Origin: Devosia crocina
Lineage (GTDB): Bacteria > Pseudomonadota > Alphaproteobacteria > Rhizobiales > Devosiaceae
Direction of reading: 5' to 3'
DNA: 64,000 bases
NCBI RefSeq assembly: GCF_900116545.1
Contig: NZ_FPCK01000004.1
Location: 310,001 to 374,000, forward strand
The notes below the pieces were generated by a model. That model did not search any database. It worked only from the letters and a program-made list of their open reading frames with translations, and had not been told where the DNA came from. A program made the translations under genes and the position numbers. The first letter of the stretch is position 1. Each line of letters opens with the position of its first letter. This document shows, piece by piece, positions 18,122 to 27,690 of this stretch.

Positions 18122-19021
18122 ATGACGATCTCGCCCTTTGCCCTGCCAGGCCGGTTCTACAAGGGAAACCTGCACTGCCATTCCACGGTCTCGGACGGCC
18201 GTTTTGACATGGCGGAAGTGGTGCGAAAATATCGCCTCGAGGGCTATGACTTTCTCGCCATCAGCGATCATTTCCAGGAGCAGTATGGCTACCCGGTAGC
18301 GGACACCCGTCCCTTCAGGACGGCAAATTTCACGACACTGCTGGGCGCGGAACTGCACCAAGGACGGCTGGGCAACGGCGAACTCTGGCACATTCTGGCC
18401 GTCGGCCTGCCGCACGATTTCGCCGCGCCGTCTCCGGACGAGGACGCAAAGAGCATCTGTGCGCGGGCGGCTGCGGCCGGCGCGTTTCTGGGTTTTGCCC
18501 ATCCCGGTTGGTACTGCCTCACCCCTGACGATACGCGGAAATTGCCGATGGTCCATGCGGTGGAAATCTACAATCACGGTTCAGAAGTGAGCCTCGCACG
18601 GGGCGATGGATGGCCCCTAGCCGACATGCTGCTGACGGAGGGACGGCGCGTGACCGCTTTTGCCGCTGACGACATGCACAGGATGTCAGTCGATTTTGCC
18701 GGCGGCTGGGTACATGTAAAGGCCGAAAGCCTCGAGCCCGAGAACCTTCTTGCCTCCTTGAAGGCGGGCAACTTTTATTCGAGCATGGGGCCGCTGCTGC
18801 ACGACATCCGTATCGAAGGAGACGAGATCGTCGTAGAGTGTTCCCCCGCAGCGGTCATCACGGCAGGAGGGACGGCTGCGCGGCGCGCGGCGGAGATGGG
18901 CATAGGCCTGACCGGCGCCCGCTTCCCTCGCGCCAAGTTTGATGGCGGTTTTTTCCGCATAACCGTAGTGGACGACCGCGGTCGCAAGGCCTGGTCAAAC
19001 CCAGTCTGGCTGGACGTTTAG
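18122..19021 (+). CDS. PHP-domain metal-dependent phosphoesterase
   Basis: This 299-residue protein has the polymerase-and-histidinol-phosphatase (PHP) fold. Metal ligands are visible in order: [11 protein letters not shown] (about 16-26), ISDHF (about 47-51), GAELHQ near 75, FAHPGWY near 125, and the late ADDMH near 180. Such stand-alone PHP proteins hydrolyse phosphoester bonds using a multi-metal centre. It starts the plus-strand unit with the ABC ATPase ten bases downstream, opposite the transporter genes. I infer that it dephosphorylates the imported compound. Confidence 0.85.
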   Translation: MTISPFALPGRFYKGNLHCHSTVSDGRFDMAEVVRKYRLEGYDFLAISDHFQEQYGYPVADTRPFRTANFTTLLGAELHQGRLGNGELWHILAVGLPHDFAAPSPDEDAKSICARAAAAGAFLGFAHPGWYCLTPDDTRKLPMVHAVEIYNHGSEVSLARGDGWPLADMLLTEGRRVTAFAADDMHRMSVDFAGGWVHVKAESLEPENLLASLKAGNFYSSMGPLLHDIRIEGDEIVVECSPAAVITAGGTAARRAAEMGIGLTGARFPRAKFDGGFFRITVVDDRGRKAWSNPVWLDV

Positions 19022-19031
19022 GAGATTATCG

Positions 19032-20114
<1,083 letters not shown>

Positions 20115-20261
20115 TCGGAGTTCCGACCGTCTGTCGACGGTCAGCCCCCCGCGAAATATGACTGTGTTCTAACAGTCTACTGCTTGGGTTTTATTCCGCT
20201 GAGTGCGCAGCAGTCTTCGATGGGTGTTGGTAGCGATCTTTGGGGTGCATCGCCGCTTGTC

Positions 20262-20366
20262 GGCAATGCGCCCCATTCCGGTCATCGTTTGTGGTCCTGC
20301 GACTTTCTGAAAGCTGCCATTCCATAAATGCTAAAGCAAGAAGCGGCAGCGGAAAGTTGCGGCCCA
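20262..20366 (+). repeat. Dispersed GCGCCCCATTCC repeat, copy C
   Basis: This copy runs GGCAATGCGCCCCATTCCGG, then TTTCTGAAAGCTGCCATTCC, and further on AGTTGCGGCCCA (20354-20365). The last block also occurs in copy G, so the repeat unit extends well beyond the conserved head. It separates the ABC/ROK block from the SDR/RraA block. Confidence 0.75.
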
Positions 20367-20487
20367 GCCGATGTCGTCACGCATCCTGAAAGCTGACGTC
20401 GACTTGTTGGCGCTCCACGTTGGCCACCCGTTATTTTTCAGAGAGCCCCATCCAGCCTTACCCCTCCCTTGTCAAAACCTCGAACTC

Positions 20488-20518
20488 AACTTATGACTTA
20501 TGACTTATGACATAAGTT
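20488..20518 (+). promoter_or_regulatory. Tandem ACTTATG repeats ending in a perfect palindrome
   Basis: Three head-to-tail ACTTATG heptamers (20489, 20496, 20503) end in CATAAGT, so the last unit makes the perfect palindrome ACTTATGACATAAGT (20503-20517). It lies 11 bases before the SDR start codon. GntR/FCD regulators bind short palindromes of this size, and a GntR gene is the second gene of the operon. It is therefore a strong candidate autoregulatory operator. Confidence 0.6.
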
Positions 20519-20528
20519 GGAGCGATAG

Positions 20529-21347
20529 ATGTCTGACCTTTTCAGCGTCGCTGGCAAAGTGGTGGTCCTGACCGGTGGTCTGGGGCAGCTTGGTCGCGAA
20601 TTTACCACTTCGCTGGCCAATGCCGGTGCCAAGGTGGCGGTGTATAGCCGCCGGTCGATCACCCAGGCGCAGTTCGACGAGCTGTTTCCCGGCCTTGGCG
20701 AAAACGTTCGCATCTATGAAGCCAGTGTCACCGACAAGGCAGCGCTCGAGGCTGCGACCGACAAGGTGATCGCCGATTGGGGCGTGCCGGATGTGCTGGT
20801 CAACAATGCCGGCATCGATTCCAAGCCCGATGGTGGCGCCGAGCAGAATGCGCCGTTCGAAGTCTATCCGCAGAAATTCTGGGACGAGATCATCGACACC
20901 AACCTGACCGGCGTGATGCTGTGCAGCCAGGTGATCGGCGCCAAGATGGCCGAGAAGCGTCGCGGCAGCATCATCAATGTCGGCTCGATCTATGGCCTCG
21001 TCTCGCCCAACCAGGCGCTCTATGCCTATCGCGAAAAGCGCGATGGCGTGCCCTTCATCAAGGCCGTCTCCTATGCGGCATCGAAATCCGGCCTCGTCAA
21101 CCTGACGCGCTATGTGGCGACCTATTGGGCGGAGAAGAATGTCCGCTGCAACCTGATCTCCTTCGGCGGCGTCAAGACTGGCAGCTTCGACAAGGAATTC
21201 GTCGACAACTTCCTCGAGCGCGTGCCGATGCGCCGCCAGGCCGAGAAGGGCGAATATAACGGCGTCATCCAGTTCCTGGCGTCCGACGCCTCCACCTATA
21301 TGACCGGCTCCAATGTCGTGGTCGACGGCGGTTTCACCGCATGGTGA
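20529..21347 (+). CDS. SDR family oxidoreductase
   Basis: This 272-residue NAD(P)-dependent short-chain dehydrogenase has the cofactor motif TGGLGQLGREF (about 15-25), NNAG after the fourth strand, the active-site serine in NVGSIYGL, the YAASK motif and a C-terminal VVDGGFTAW. The substrate is not identifiable. Its stop overlaps the start of the GntR gene by seven bases. It leads an operon with a GntR regulator and an RraA-like aldolase, which suggests sugar-acid or hydroxy-acid catabolism. Confidence 0.92.
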   Translation: MSDLFSVAGKVVVLTGGLGQLGREFTTSLANAGAKVAVYSRRSITQAQFDELFPGLGENVRIYEASVTDKAALEAATDKVIADWGVPDVLVNNAGIDSKPDGGAEQNAPFEVYPQKFWDEIIDTNLTGVMLCSQVIGAKMAEKRRGSIINVGSIYGLVSPNQALYAYREKRDGVPFIKAVSYAASKSGLVNLTRYVATYWAEKNVRCNLISFGGVKTGSFDKEFVDNFLERVPMRRQAEKGEYNGVIQFLASDASTYMTGSNVVVDGGFTAW

Positions 21348-22066
21348 TCCAAGGCGCGCCAGATCGGGAAAAGCTCCACGCTTCGGTGGTTGCCACCATC
21401 GAGGCGGAAATCCTCTCGGGTGAGTTGAAGGTGGGCGCACGCCTGCCTTCCGAAGCCGAACTGGCGCGCCGCTTTTCCATTTCGACGCGCTCGGTGCGCG
21501 AGGGGCTGCAGATCCTTGAAACCAAGGGCCTGGTCCGTCGCCGCCACGGTGAGCGCGCCGAAGTGGTCCGCGATGATGTGGACCAGTTTCTGGGTTCGCT
21601 CGCGACCACGGTAAAGACGCTGTTCGCCGAGGACCCGGCCTATCTCGTGCAGCTGATGGACGTGCGCCGCATGTTCGAGCTGGAGGTGGTCGGGCGGCTC
21701 GCCGCGGGCGAAGGCGAAATCTCTGCTGATGTCGAGGCGGCCCTGTCCGATCTCGCCGCAGCCAAGGATTTTGGCCACTATGCCGAGGCCGACGCCAAGT
21801 TTCATCGGGCGCTGGTGCAGTCCCTGGGCAATGAAATCCTCTCCAGCGTCTATGCCAATCTTTATGGGCTGATTACCGACGTGATCCGCCTGACCAGCCG
21901 CGTGCCGAGCAAGACGCAGGCGGAAGGCGTGGCCGAGCACCAGGCCATCTTCAAATCCATTCGCAGTGGCGATGTCGAGCAAAGCCGCGCGCTGATGCGC
22001 GAGCATATCGACAATTCCACGGCCTATCTCCACCAGGCGATTGACGCCGCAAACAAGGGACACTGA
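21341..22066 (+). CDS. GntR family regulator (FadR/FCD subfamily)
   Basis: This 241-residue regulator has an N-terminal winged helix (GARLPSEAELARRFSISTRSVREGLQILE, helix-turn-helix about residues 27-50) and an FCD ligand domain with the usual acidic and histidine residues (DAKFHRALVQSLGN, EHQAIFKSIRSGD, MREHI). It overlaps the SDR gene and probably controls its own operon through the ACTTATGACATAAGT site. The FCD histidines indicate metal-assisted binding of an organic acid. Confidence 0.93.
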   Translation: MVIQGAPDREKLHASVVATIEAEILSGELKVGARLPSEAELARRFSISTRSVREGLQILETKGLVRRRHGERAEVVRDDVDQFLGSLATTVKTLFAEDPAYLVQLMDVRRMFELEVVGRLAAGEGEISADVEAALSDLAAAKDFGHYAEADAKFHRALVQSLGNEILSSVYANLYGLITDVIRLTSRVPSKTQAEGVAEHQAIFKSIRSGDVEQSRALMREHIDNSTAYLHQAIDAANKGH

Positions 22067-22070
22067 GACA

Positions 22071-22751
22071 ATGGCGGCTTACGATTACAACAATACCGAC
22101 TGGGCAGCGATCAAGCGGCTTTCCAACTGGTACTCGGGCGATATCCACGACGTGCTCGATGGCCGCGGGCCCTATGGCTATCTCAAGGGCATTTCCCAGT
22201 TTGGCGTGCTGGCCCCCGGCCAGGTGGTCTGCGGGCCGGTATCGACCGTGCTCTATGAAAAGAGCGCGCGCGTCGGCCAGCCGCAGGACGTCTATCACGG
22301 CGCCATCGATGCCGTGACCAAGGGCGGCATCCTGATGGTCGACAGCTCCTGCGCCGAAGGCTCGGGCACGGGCGAATTGATGTCGAGCGGCGCCAAGACC
22401 AAGGGCGCAGCCGCGACCGTCGTCAACGGCACCGTCCGCGACCTCGCCGAAGTGCGCAAGCTCGACTATCCGCTCTTTGCCAAGGGGATGAGCCCGGTGG
22501 GCGTCTCGGGCCGCATGGAAGCGACCTATTTCCAGACCGAGCTCAATATCGACGGCGTGCGCATCCGCCCCGGCGACGTGATCTTTGCCGACGTGACTGG
22601 CGTCGTCGTCATCCCGTCCGAGCTGGTTGGCGTGATTGCCGATGCGGCCGATGAGCTGGGCAAGAACGAAGTCGCCTGCCGCCAGCGCATTCTGGCCGGT
22701 GAAGACCTGCAGAAGATCTGGCCGGTCGGCAAGACCGGCGGCCCGGTCTGA
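22071..22751 (+). CDS. RraA family protein / 4-hydroxy-2-oxoglutarate-type aldolase homologue
   Basis: This 226-residue protein belongs to the RraA-like fold that includes 4-hydroxy-4-methyl-2-oxoglutarate aldolases. The pattern GDIHDVLDG near the N-terminus and the catalytic NGTVRDLAEV block, with the Arg-Asp pair that binds pyruvate/metal, are visible; SGRMEATYF follows. I chose ATG 22071, five bases after the GntR stop. Within an SDR-GntR-RraA operon a catabolic aldolase or decarboxylase is more likely than RNase E inhibition. Confidence 0.85.
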   Translation: MAAYDYNNTDWAAIKRLSNWYSGDIHDVLDGRGPYGYLKGISQFGVLAPGQVVCGPVSTVLYEKSARVGQPQDVYHGAIDAVTKGGILMVDSSCAEGSGTGELMSSGAKTKGAAATVVNGTVRDLAEVRKLDYPLFAKGMSPVGVSGRMEATYFQTELNIDGVRIRPGDVIFADVTGVVVIPSELVGVIADAADELGKNEVACRQRILAGEDLQKIWPVGKTGGPV

Positions 22752-22772
22752 TCCCACGCACTGAACGAAAAA

Positions 22773-22801
22773 GCGCCGGTGGCACCAAATGCCACCGGCG
22801 C
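22773..22801 (-). terminator. Terminator hairpin between convergent RraA and IclR genes
   Basis: GCGCCGGTGGCA (22773-22784) pairs perfectly with TGCCACCGGCGC (22790-22801) around a five-base loop. On the minus strand the stem is followed by TTTTT, so it serves as an intrinsic terminator for the IclR gene. It can also fold in the RraA transcript from the other side. Confidence 0.8.
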
Positions 22802-22847
22802 AAAAAGCCCAAAACACGCCAACCAGGGAGGGGAGGCGATGACGCGG

Positions 22848-23645
22848 TTAGCGCACGTATCCCAGACGCTGGGAAATCAGATTGGCGTGGTAGATGACGA
22901 CCTTGTTGAGTTCGTCGACCTCGGCCATGGGCAATTGCCAGGCGGGGGAGCTGATGCTGATGCCGGCAAAGACCGCGCCCGACTGGTTGCGGATCGGCGC
23001 GCCGATGCACCTGAGGCCCGGCTGGTGTTCGCCATTATCGATGGCGTAGCCGCGCTGGCGGGTGAGGTCGAGTTCGGCGCGGAAGGCGTCGGGCTCGGTA
23101 AAAGTGGTTTCCGTAAAGCGCTCAAGCCCGGCCTCGATGACGCGGACGATGATCTCTTCCGGCTGGTGCGCCAGGATCGCCTTGCCGACGCTGGTGCAGT
23201 GGACCGGCGAGTTTTCGACCATGGTATTACTGAGCATGGGCTCGGCTTCGGTGCGCTGGATGACGACGGCGCGATGGCCGTCGAACACGGCCAGGTGCAC
23301 GGCGCGGCTCGTGAGGCGATGCAGCGCATCGACGATGACGCGGCCCTCGCGATTGAGCTCGAGATTGGCGAGCACCGTATTGCCCAGCTCGAACAGCCGC
23401 AGCCCCAGGCGATAGGCGTCGCGCTCCCGCTCCTGCTCGATGAAACCGACCTCGCGCATGGCGGTGAGGAGACGGTGCGTGGTGGAGCGCGGATAGCCGG
23501 TCTTGGCGCAGATTTCGGCCAGGGTCAGCGAGCGATGCGCGGTGTCGAAACAGTCGAGCACGCGCGACACCTTGGTCAGCGATTTGAGGCTCTCGTCGCT
23601 GCGGGCCGGTTTGGCTGGGGCCAGGGCTTGATCGCTATCGGTCAT
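22848..23645 (-). CDS. IclR family transcriptional regulator
   Basis: This 265-residue protein has an N-terminal winged helix (LTLAEICAKTGYPRSTTHRLL, about 39-59) and an IclR effector domain (VVIQRTEAEPMLS, CTSVGKAILAHQPEE, GYAIDNGEHQPGLRCIGAPI). The GLRCIGAPI segment is the classic IclR effector-pocket motif. It lies downstream of the DhaL/DhaK/DapA genes on the same strand, 80 bp after dhaL, and probably regulates them and the divergent TTT transporter. Confidence 0.93.
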   Translation of the reverse strand: MTDSDQALAPAKPARSDESLKSLTKVSRVLDCFDTAHRSLTLAEICAKTGYPRSTTHRLLTAMREVGFIEQERERDAYRLGLRLFELGNTVLANLELNREGRVIVDALHRLTSRAVHLAVFDGHRAVVIQRTEAEPMLSNTMVENSPVHCTSVGKAILAHQPEEIIVRVIEAGLERFTETTFTEPDAFRAELDLTRQRGYAIDNGEHQPGLRCIGAPIRNQSGAVFAGISISSPAWQLPMAEVDELNKVVIYHANLISQRLGYVR

Positions 23646-23725
23646 CGGCTTGGTCTCAACACTTTGGCTGAACAGTCACGAACGACCGTCAAACCTGGTT
23701 CTCTTATTGCACTTGTTGCCCGCTC

Positions 23726-24361
23726 TCAAGCAACGGGGGCGGCGCTATGCTGAGCACCTTTGGCAAGACTACGAACAATTTCCGCCAGGGCCAGCATGCC
23801 GGGATCGTCGAGGCCGACGCTCTTTTCGGCGAACATGCGGGCGCGGCCCATGGCAGACGGACGGTTGCGGAATTCAGCCAGCACAGCGTTCATGGCTTCC
23901 GCTGCCGCAGCAGCGACTTCACTAGCGTCCGTCTTGCCGGCGATGCCGCTGGCCAGTGCGTCGAGGCCATCGATAATAGTCTTTGCACCCAGCTCGGCCT
24001 TGCCGCGGGCCATGGCGGCGTCGCGAATGGTGGTGAGAAGGCCAGAGAGGTCGGCCCAATCCATGTCACTCTTGCCGGCATTCGCCTTGCCCGCCGTCAT
24101 CATCGCCGTGATGATCAGGGTGCCGAGGCTCGATCCGGTCGAGGCGGCGCCAGCCTTGGCGAGCGCCATGAAGCCGGCACCGAGATTGTCGGCCCCGCGC
24201 ACATCCACCGCAGCAAAGGTGCCGATCAGGCGCACCAGCATGGTGCCGGTATCGCCATCGCCCAGCTTGGCGTCGGCGGCATTGAGCACGTCGGCCAGGC
24301 TGGCCATGGACGCATTGGCGCGGGCAATGGCGTCAGCCAGAGTGTCGAGCGTGATGGCCAT
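23726..24361 (-). CDS. dhaL: Dihydroxyacetone-kinase subunit L-like protein (DhaL)
   Basis: This 211-residue DAK2/DhaL domain binds ADP/ATP and transfers phosphate to the substrate held by DhaK. The metal-nucleotide motif LGDGDTGTMLVR (about 34-45) carries the aspartates that coordinate magnesium. GTLIITAMM and the AEKSVGLDDPGMLALAEIV tail are as in DhaL. It begins three bases after dhaK. No PTS-type DhaM is in the window, so the phosphate donor (ATP or a PTS protein) is open. Homologues include kinases for tetrose sugars, so the substrate may not be dihydroxyacetone. Confidence 0.9.
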   Translation of the reverse strand: MAITLDTLADAIARANASMASLADVLNAADAKLGDGDTGTMLVRLIGTFAAVDVRGADNLGAGFMALAKAGAASTGSSLGTLIITAMMTAGKANAGKSDMDWADLSGLLTTIRDAAMARGKAELGAKTIIDGLDALASGIAGKTDASEVAAAAAEAMNAVLAEFRNRPSAMGRARMFAEKSVGLDDPGMLALAEIVRSLAKGAQHSAAPVA

Positions 24362-24364
24362 GGT

Positions 24365-25360
24365 TCAGCCCACCTTCCAAAAGGGGCAGTCGGCGGGAGC
24401 TGCCAAGAGCGGTTCGATCTCGTCATCGAGGAAGCAGAGGCTGATCGAGGCGCCGCCCATTTCCATCGAGGTCACATAGGGCCCGATCAGCGGATTGACG
24501 ATCGTCAGGCCGGCGGCATCCAGCTGCTGGGCGGCGCGGCGATAGAGAATGAACAGTTCCTCGAAGGGCGTGGAGCCCAGCGAATTGACGAGCACCGCAA
24601 CGCGGCTCGCGCCCTCGGGCTTTTCGGCAAGGATCAAGGATATCATTTCGTCGACGAGTTCGTCGGCCGGGCGGATCTTGTGGCGCCAGATGCCGGGCTC
24701 GCCATGGATGCCCATGCCAAACTCGATCTCGTCATCGGCAATGGTGAAATTGGGACCGGCCGCGCCGGGGATCTGGCAGGACGAGAGCGCGACGCCAATG
24801 GTGCGGGTGCGATCGCCGGTCTTCTGTGCGATGGCGGCGACGTCGTCGAGGCTGGCACCCTGCTCGGCCAGCGCGCCGGCGGCCTTGTAGGCGAAAATCA
24901 GCCCGGCGACGCCACGGCGCTTGTGGGATTCTTCGGGCTTGGCGCTGGCGATGTCGTCGGTGCCGAGCACGGTGCGGATTTCGACCCCGTCCATGGCGGC
25001 GAATTCGCTCGCCATCTCGAAGTTCATCTTGTCCCCGCCATAGTTGCCGAAGAGGCAAAGGACGCCCGCGCCACCATTGGCGGCCGCGATCGCGTCCTGG
25101 CAGGAATTGATGGTCGGGCCCTCGAAGACATTGCCGATGGCGCAGGCGTCGAGCAGGCCCTGGCCGACATAACCGGTAAAGAGAGGCAGATGGCCCGAGC
25201 CGCCGCCGGAAACGACGCCGACCTTGCCCTGGCGCATGCCGGTGCTGCGGGCGATGGCGCGGCGATCATCGCCGACGCGCTTGAGGCCCGGATGGGCGAG
25301 GCAGAGACCGTCGAGCATCTCGTCGACATAGTTGGCGGGGTCGTTGATCAGCTTTTTCAT
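24365..25360 (-). CDS. dhaK: Dihydroxyacetone-kinase subunit K-like protein (DhaK)
   Basis: This 331-residue protein has the DhaK/DAK1 fold. SGGGSGHLPLF (about 49-60) and FGNYGGDKMNFEMA (about 100-115) line the substrate pocket. FGMGIHGEPGI carries the histidine that forms the covalent hemiaminal with the carbonyl substrate. SSCQIPGAAGPN replaces the common CTVPAAGKP. The gene is followed by dhaL after three bases and preceded by a DapA-like aldolase gene, an arrangement found in sugar-acid or tetritol routes. The exact substrate is unknown. Confidence 0.92.
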   Translation of the reverse strand: MKKLINDPANYVDEMLDGLCLAHPGLKRVGDDRRAIARSTGMRQGKVGVVSGGGSGHLPLFTGYVGQGLLDACAIGNVFEGPTINSCQDAIAAANGGAGVLCLFGNYGGDKMNFEMASEFAAMDGVEIRTVLGTDDIASAKPEESHKRRGVAGLIFAYKAAGALAEQGASLDDVAAIAQKTGDRTRTIGVALSSCQIPGAAGPNFTIADDEIEFGMGIHGEPGIWRHKIRPADELVDEMISLILAEKPEGASRVAVLVNSLGSTPFEELFILYRRAAQQLDAAGLTIVNPLIGPYVTSMEMGGASISLCFLDDEIEPLLAAPADCPFWKVG

Positions 25361-25385
25361 GTCGTCCTCCCAGGCGTCGTGGTGG

Positions 25386-25416
25386 GAGGCGGGCCGCAGC
25401 TTTCGCGGCCCGCCTC
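25386..25416 (-). other. Strong intercistronic hairpin between dapA-like and dhaK genes
   Basis: GAGGCGGGCCGC (25386-25397) and GCGGCCCGCCTC (25405-25416) form a perfect 12-bp stem with a seven-base loop. There is no U-tract. It probably alters relative expression of the aldolase and kinase genes by partial termination or RNA protection. Confidence 0.55.
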
Positions 25417-25423
25417 AGGTCAA

Positions 25424-26359
25424 TCAGGCAGCCGAGCGGGCGCGCACATTGGTCAGCTCGAGCACCGGGCCGAGCACGGCGTCGATAGCGGCCTTCTGGG
25501 CGTCGGTGACGCGTTCCATCGGCGCACGCGGGTGGAACAGCGGCAGGCCCTGGCGGTGCTGAATGTACTTTACGCAGGCCGGCAGGTTGTCGTGGCGCAG
25601 GGCATTCCACAGCGCATTGAGGCGGAAGTGGATATCCTTGGCGGTCTTGTGGTCGCCCGCCTGCACGGCGTCGAACAGCTTTACGGTCACGCCCGGCACG
25701 GCGCAGGTCAGCGCGCTGATGGCACCATGGGCGCCGAGGGCAAAGCTGGGATAGAGCAGCGCGTCGATGCCGGTGAGCACCAGGTTTTCCGGCTTGGCGC
25801 GCAGCATCAGGTCGGACACCGACTTCACGTCGCCCGAGGACTGCTTCATGCCGACAACGCCCGGCACGGCTTCCATGATGGCGAGCATGTCGTCGATGGA
25901 GAGGTAGTTCCAGGGAATGACATTGTAGATCAGGATCGGCACCTGGGTTTCTTCCCAGATGGCGCGGAAGTGCTCGATGGTGGCTTCGCGACCCGGCTTG
26001 AACAGGTAGTGGACCGGGGTCACCTGCAACGCGTCGATCTTGATGTCGCCCAGCGCCTTGACGCGATCGATGGCTTCGCGAGTCGACTGCACGATGAGGC
26101 CGACGACGAAGGGCACGCGACCGGCATTGGCGTCATGCGCTTCGACCATGGCATTGGTGAATTCGGTCGAGGAGAGCGTGTGGCCCTCGCCGGTCGAACC
26201 ACCGACCACCAGACCACGCACGCCGGAATCGATCATGAAATCGACCTGGGCCTTGAGTGCGCCGCCAACCAGATTGCCATTCTCGTCGAACGGCATGGAG
26301 AGTGGCGGCAGAATGCCCGTCAGGGTGTTGCGCAGCTTGAGCGCGATTGGGTTGCTCAT
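25424..26359 (-). CDS. Dihydrodipicolinate synthase/N-acetylneuraminate lyase family protein
   Basis: This 311-residue class I aldolase or dehydratase has the DapA fold. The GGSTGEGHTL loop (about 53-62), the tyrosine in LIYNVIPW (Tyr145) and the Schiff-base lysine in GMKQSSGD (Lys172) are all in place, so it should form an enamine with a 2-oxo acid. It is the first gene of the minus-strand unit with DhaK, DhaL and IclR, and is divergent from a TTT transporter. That suggests uptake of an acid followed by aldol cleavage and phosphorylation of the product. Confidence 0.92.
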   Translation of the reverse strand: MSNPIALKLRNTLTGILPPLSMPFDENGNLVGGALKAQVDFMIDSGVRGLVVGGSTGEGHTLSSTEFTNAMVEAHDANAGRVPFVVGLIVQSTREAIDRVKALGDIKIDALQVTPVHYLFKPGREATIEHFRAIWEETQVPILIYNVIPWNYLSIDDMLAIMEAVPGVVGMKQSSGDVKSVSDLMLRAKPENLVLTGIDALLYPSFALGAHGAISALTCAVPGVTVKLFDAVQAGDHKTAKDIHFRLNALWNALRHDNLPACVKYIQHRQGLPLFHPRAPMERVTDAQKAAIDAVLGPVLELTNVRARSAA

Positions 26360-26467
26360 CGAATTCCTCCAAGGCCGGGACGGGCGCCACCATGGCGGTC
26401 CGCGTCCGAAAAATTAGCGCGATGCGGGCCCGCCACCGGGCACAACATTCATGAAATTCCACAATCC

Positions 26468-26480
26468 GGAATATCATTCC
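26468..26480. promoter_or_regulatory. Candidate IclR-type operator in the divergent dapA-like / tctC promoter
   Basis: GGAAT-ATC-ATTCC is a palindrome resembling known IclR-family sites. A TTCCGGAA palindrome (26576-26583) lies between a TTGACA (26564-26569) and the tctC gene. The 297-base intergenic region otherwise shows nothing coding. The IclR gene at 22.8-23.6 kb is the likely binder. Confidence 0.4.
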
Positions 26481-26656
26481 TGCATTTGATAGGGATGATC
26501 GCGTTATCGTGTCAACATATTTGGGCAGTTTTGCGCAATATTGCAGAATCTGCGCCGCGGGAGTTGACAGGCTAGTTCCGGAATGTGGTACAGAAGTTTG
26601 CAATACGGCAAGCAATGCTCGTATGTCGGAACACTCGACTCATAGGGAGGATTGAA

Positions 26657-27616
26657 ATGACTCTTTCGAAGAAACTCGCCGGCGCTCTGGCGCTGTCCGT
26701 CTTGGCGATCGCCCCCGCGGCGGCGCAGTATCCTGATCACGCCATCAACCTGATCGTGCCATGGGCCGCAGGCGGCGGTACGGATGCCACCGGCCGCATC
26801 GTGGCCACGCTGCTCGAAAAGGAACTGGGCCAGCCGATCAATGTCATCAACCGCACCGGCGGTGGCGGCATTGTTGGTCACACCGAAATTTCCTACTCGC
26901 CGCCCGATGGATATACGCTGGGCATCATCACCACCGAGCTGTCCATGTATCACTGGACCGGCGTGTCGCCGCTCAACTACGAGAACTATGACGCCCTGGC
27001 GCTGTTCAATGCCGATCCGGAAGCGGTCTATGTCCGCACCGATGGCCCCGACATCGACGCCCTGCTCGACCAGATCCGCGCCAATCCCGGCCAGGTAAAG
27101 GCCTCCGGCGCAAACCTGGGTGGCATGGCCCACCTCGGCTGGGCCGGGGTGTTGACCACCAATGGCATCGACCCGGCAGCTGCGCCGTGGGTTCCTTCGG
27201 AAGGCGCCTCGGCCAGCCTCCAACTCCTCGCTTCCGGTGCCATCACTGTCGTTACCACCACCATGCCCGACGCCCGCCCGATGGTCGATGCGGGCGAAGT
27301 GAAGCCGCTGATCGTCGCCGCCAATGAGCGCGTCGCCAATGCACCCGACGTCCCGACTGCCGAGGAAGCCCTGGGCAACAAGTGGGCCGCCTATGCCTGG
27401 CGCGGCATTGCCGCTCCCAAGGGCCTGCCCGAAGACGTGAAGGCTCGCCTCGTCGAAGCTCTCGACAAGGTGCTGACCAGCGCCGAATTCACCGAGTTCA
27501 TGGCGCAGCGGAACTTTGGCGTCGATTATCGCGACGCTGCCGACTTTACCGCCTTCATGCAGGATGCCGACGCGTCTATTGGCCAGGCGCTGACGGCTGT
27601 CGGCCTCGCCAAGTAA
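26657..27616 (+). CDS. tctC: TTT transporter solute-binding protein TctC (second system)
   Basis: This Bug-type binding protein of about 319 residues has a Sec signal (MTLSKKLAGALALSVLAIAP ending AAAQ). ATG 26657 is preceded by AGGGAGGATTGAA. The family loop VPWAAGGGTDATGR and NRTGGGGIVGHTE holds the ligand carboxylate. It is followed by tctB and tctA, a complete TTT importer, and is divergent from the DapA-DhaK-DhaL genes. The two TctC proteins in the window are clearly not recent duplicates, because their signal types and loops differ. Confidence 0.94.
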   Translation: MTLSKKLAGALALSVLAIAPAAAQYPDHAINLIVPWAAGGGTDATGRIVATLLEKELGQPINVINRTGGGGIVGHTEISYSPPDGYTLGIITTELSMYHWTGVSPLNYENYDALALFNADPEAVYVRTDGPDIDALLDQIRANPGQVKASGANLGGMAHLGWAGVLTTNGIDPAAAPWVPSEGASASLQLLASGAITVVTTTMPDARPMVDAGEVKPLIVAANERVANAPDVPTAEEALGNKWAAYAWRGIAAPKGLPEDVKARLVEALDKVLTSAEFTEFMAQRNFGVDYRDAADFTAFMQDADASIGQALTAVGLAK

Positions 27617-27643
27617 GCCCCAAGGCTTCGATCCACCGCACAG

Positions 27644-27669
27644 ATAGCCGGAGCTCCGTCTCCGGCTAT
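27644..27669 (+). other. Hairpin between tctC and tctB
   Basis: ATAGCCGGAG (27644-27653) and CTCCGGCTAT (27660-27669) form a perfect ten-base stem with a six-base loop. It lies in the 74-base gap after the binding-protein gene and lacks a U-tract. It probably keeps tctC message abundant relative to the permeases. Confidence 0.6.
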
Positions 27670-27690
27670 TCCCTTCACGAGGAGAAGCGC

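Larger units (their letters stand above)
20115..20528. other. Non-coding region upstream of the SDR gene
   Basis: This 414-base stretch holds a small hairpin right after the ABC ATPase (GACCGTC 20125-20131 with GACGGTC 20136-20142), repeat copy C, and the tandem ACTTATG operator next to the SDR gene. I see no gene in it. Confidence 0.6.

Noticed and set aside
20489..20517. Tandem heptamers as a possible CRISPR or minisatellite
   Set aside because: The units are seven bases long with no spacers, and the last forms a palindrome next to a promoter, so an operator is the better reading.
23747..26575. A long plus-strand open frame opposite dhaL, dhaK and the dapA-like gene
   Set aside because: It has the same shadow-frame composition and no recognisable domain; the minus-strand genes are certain.
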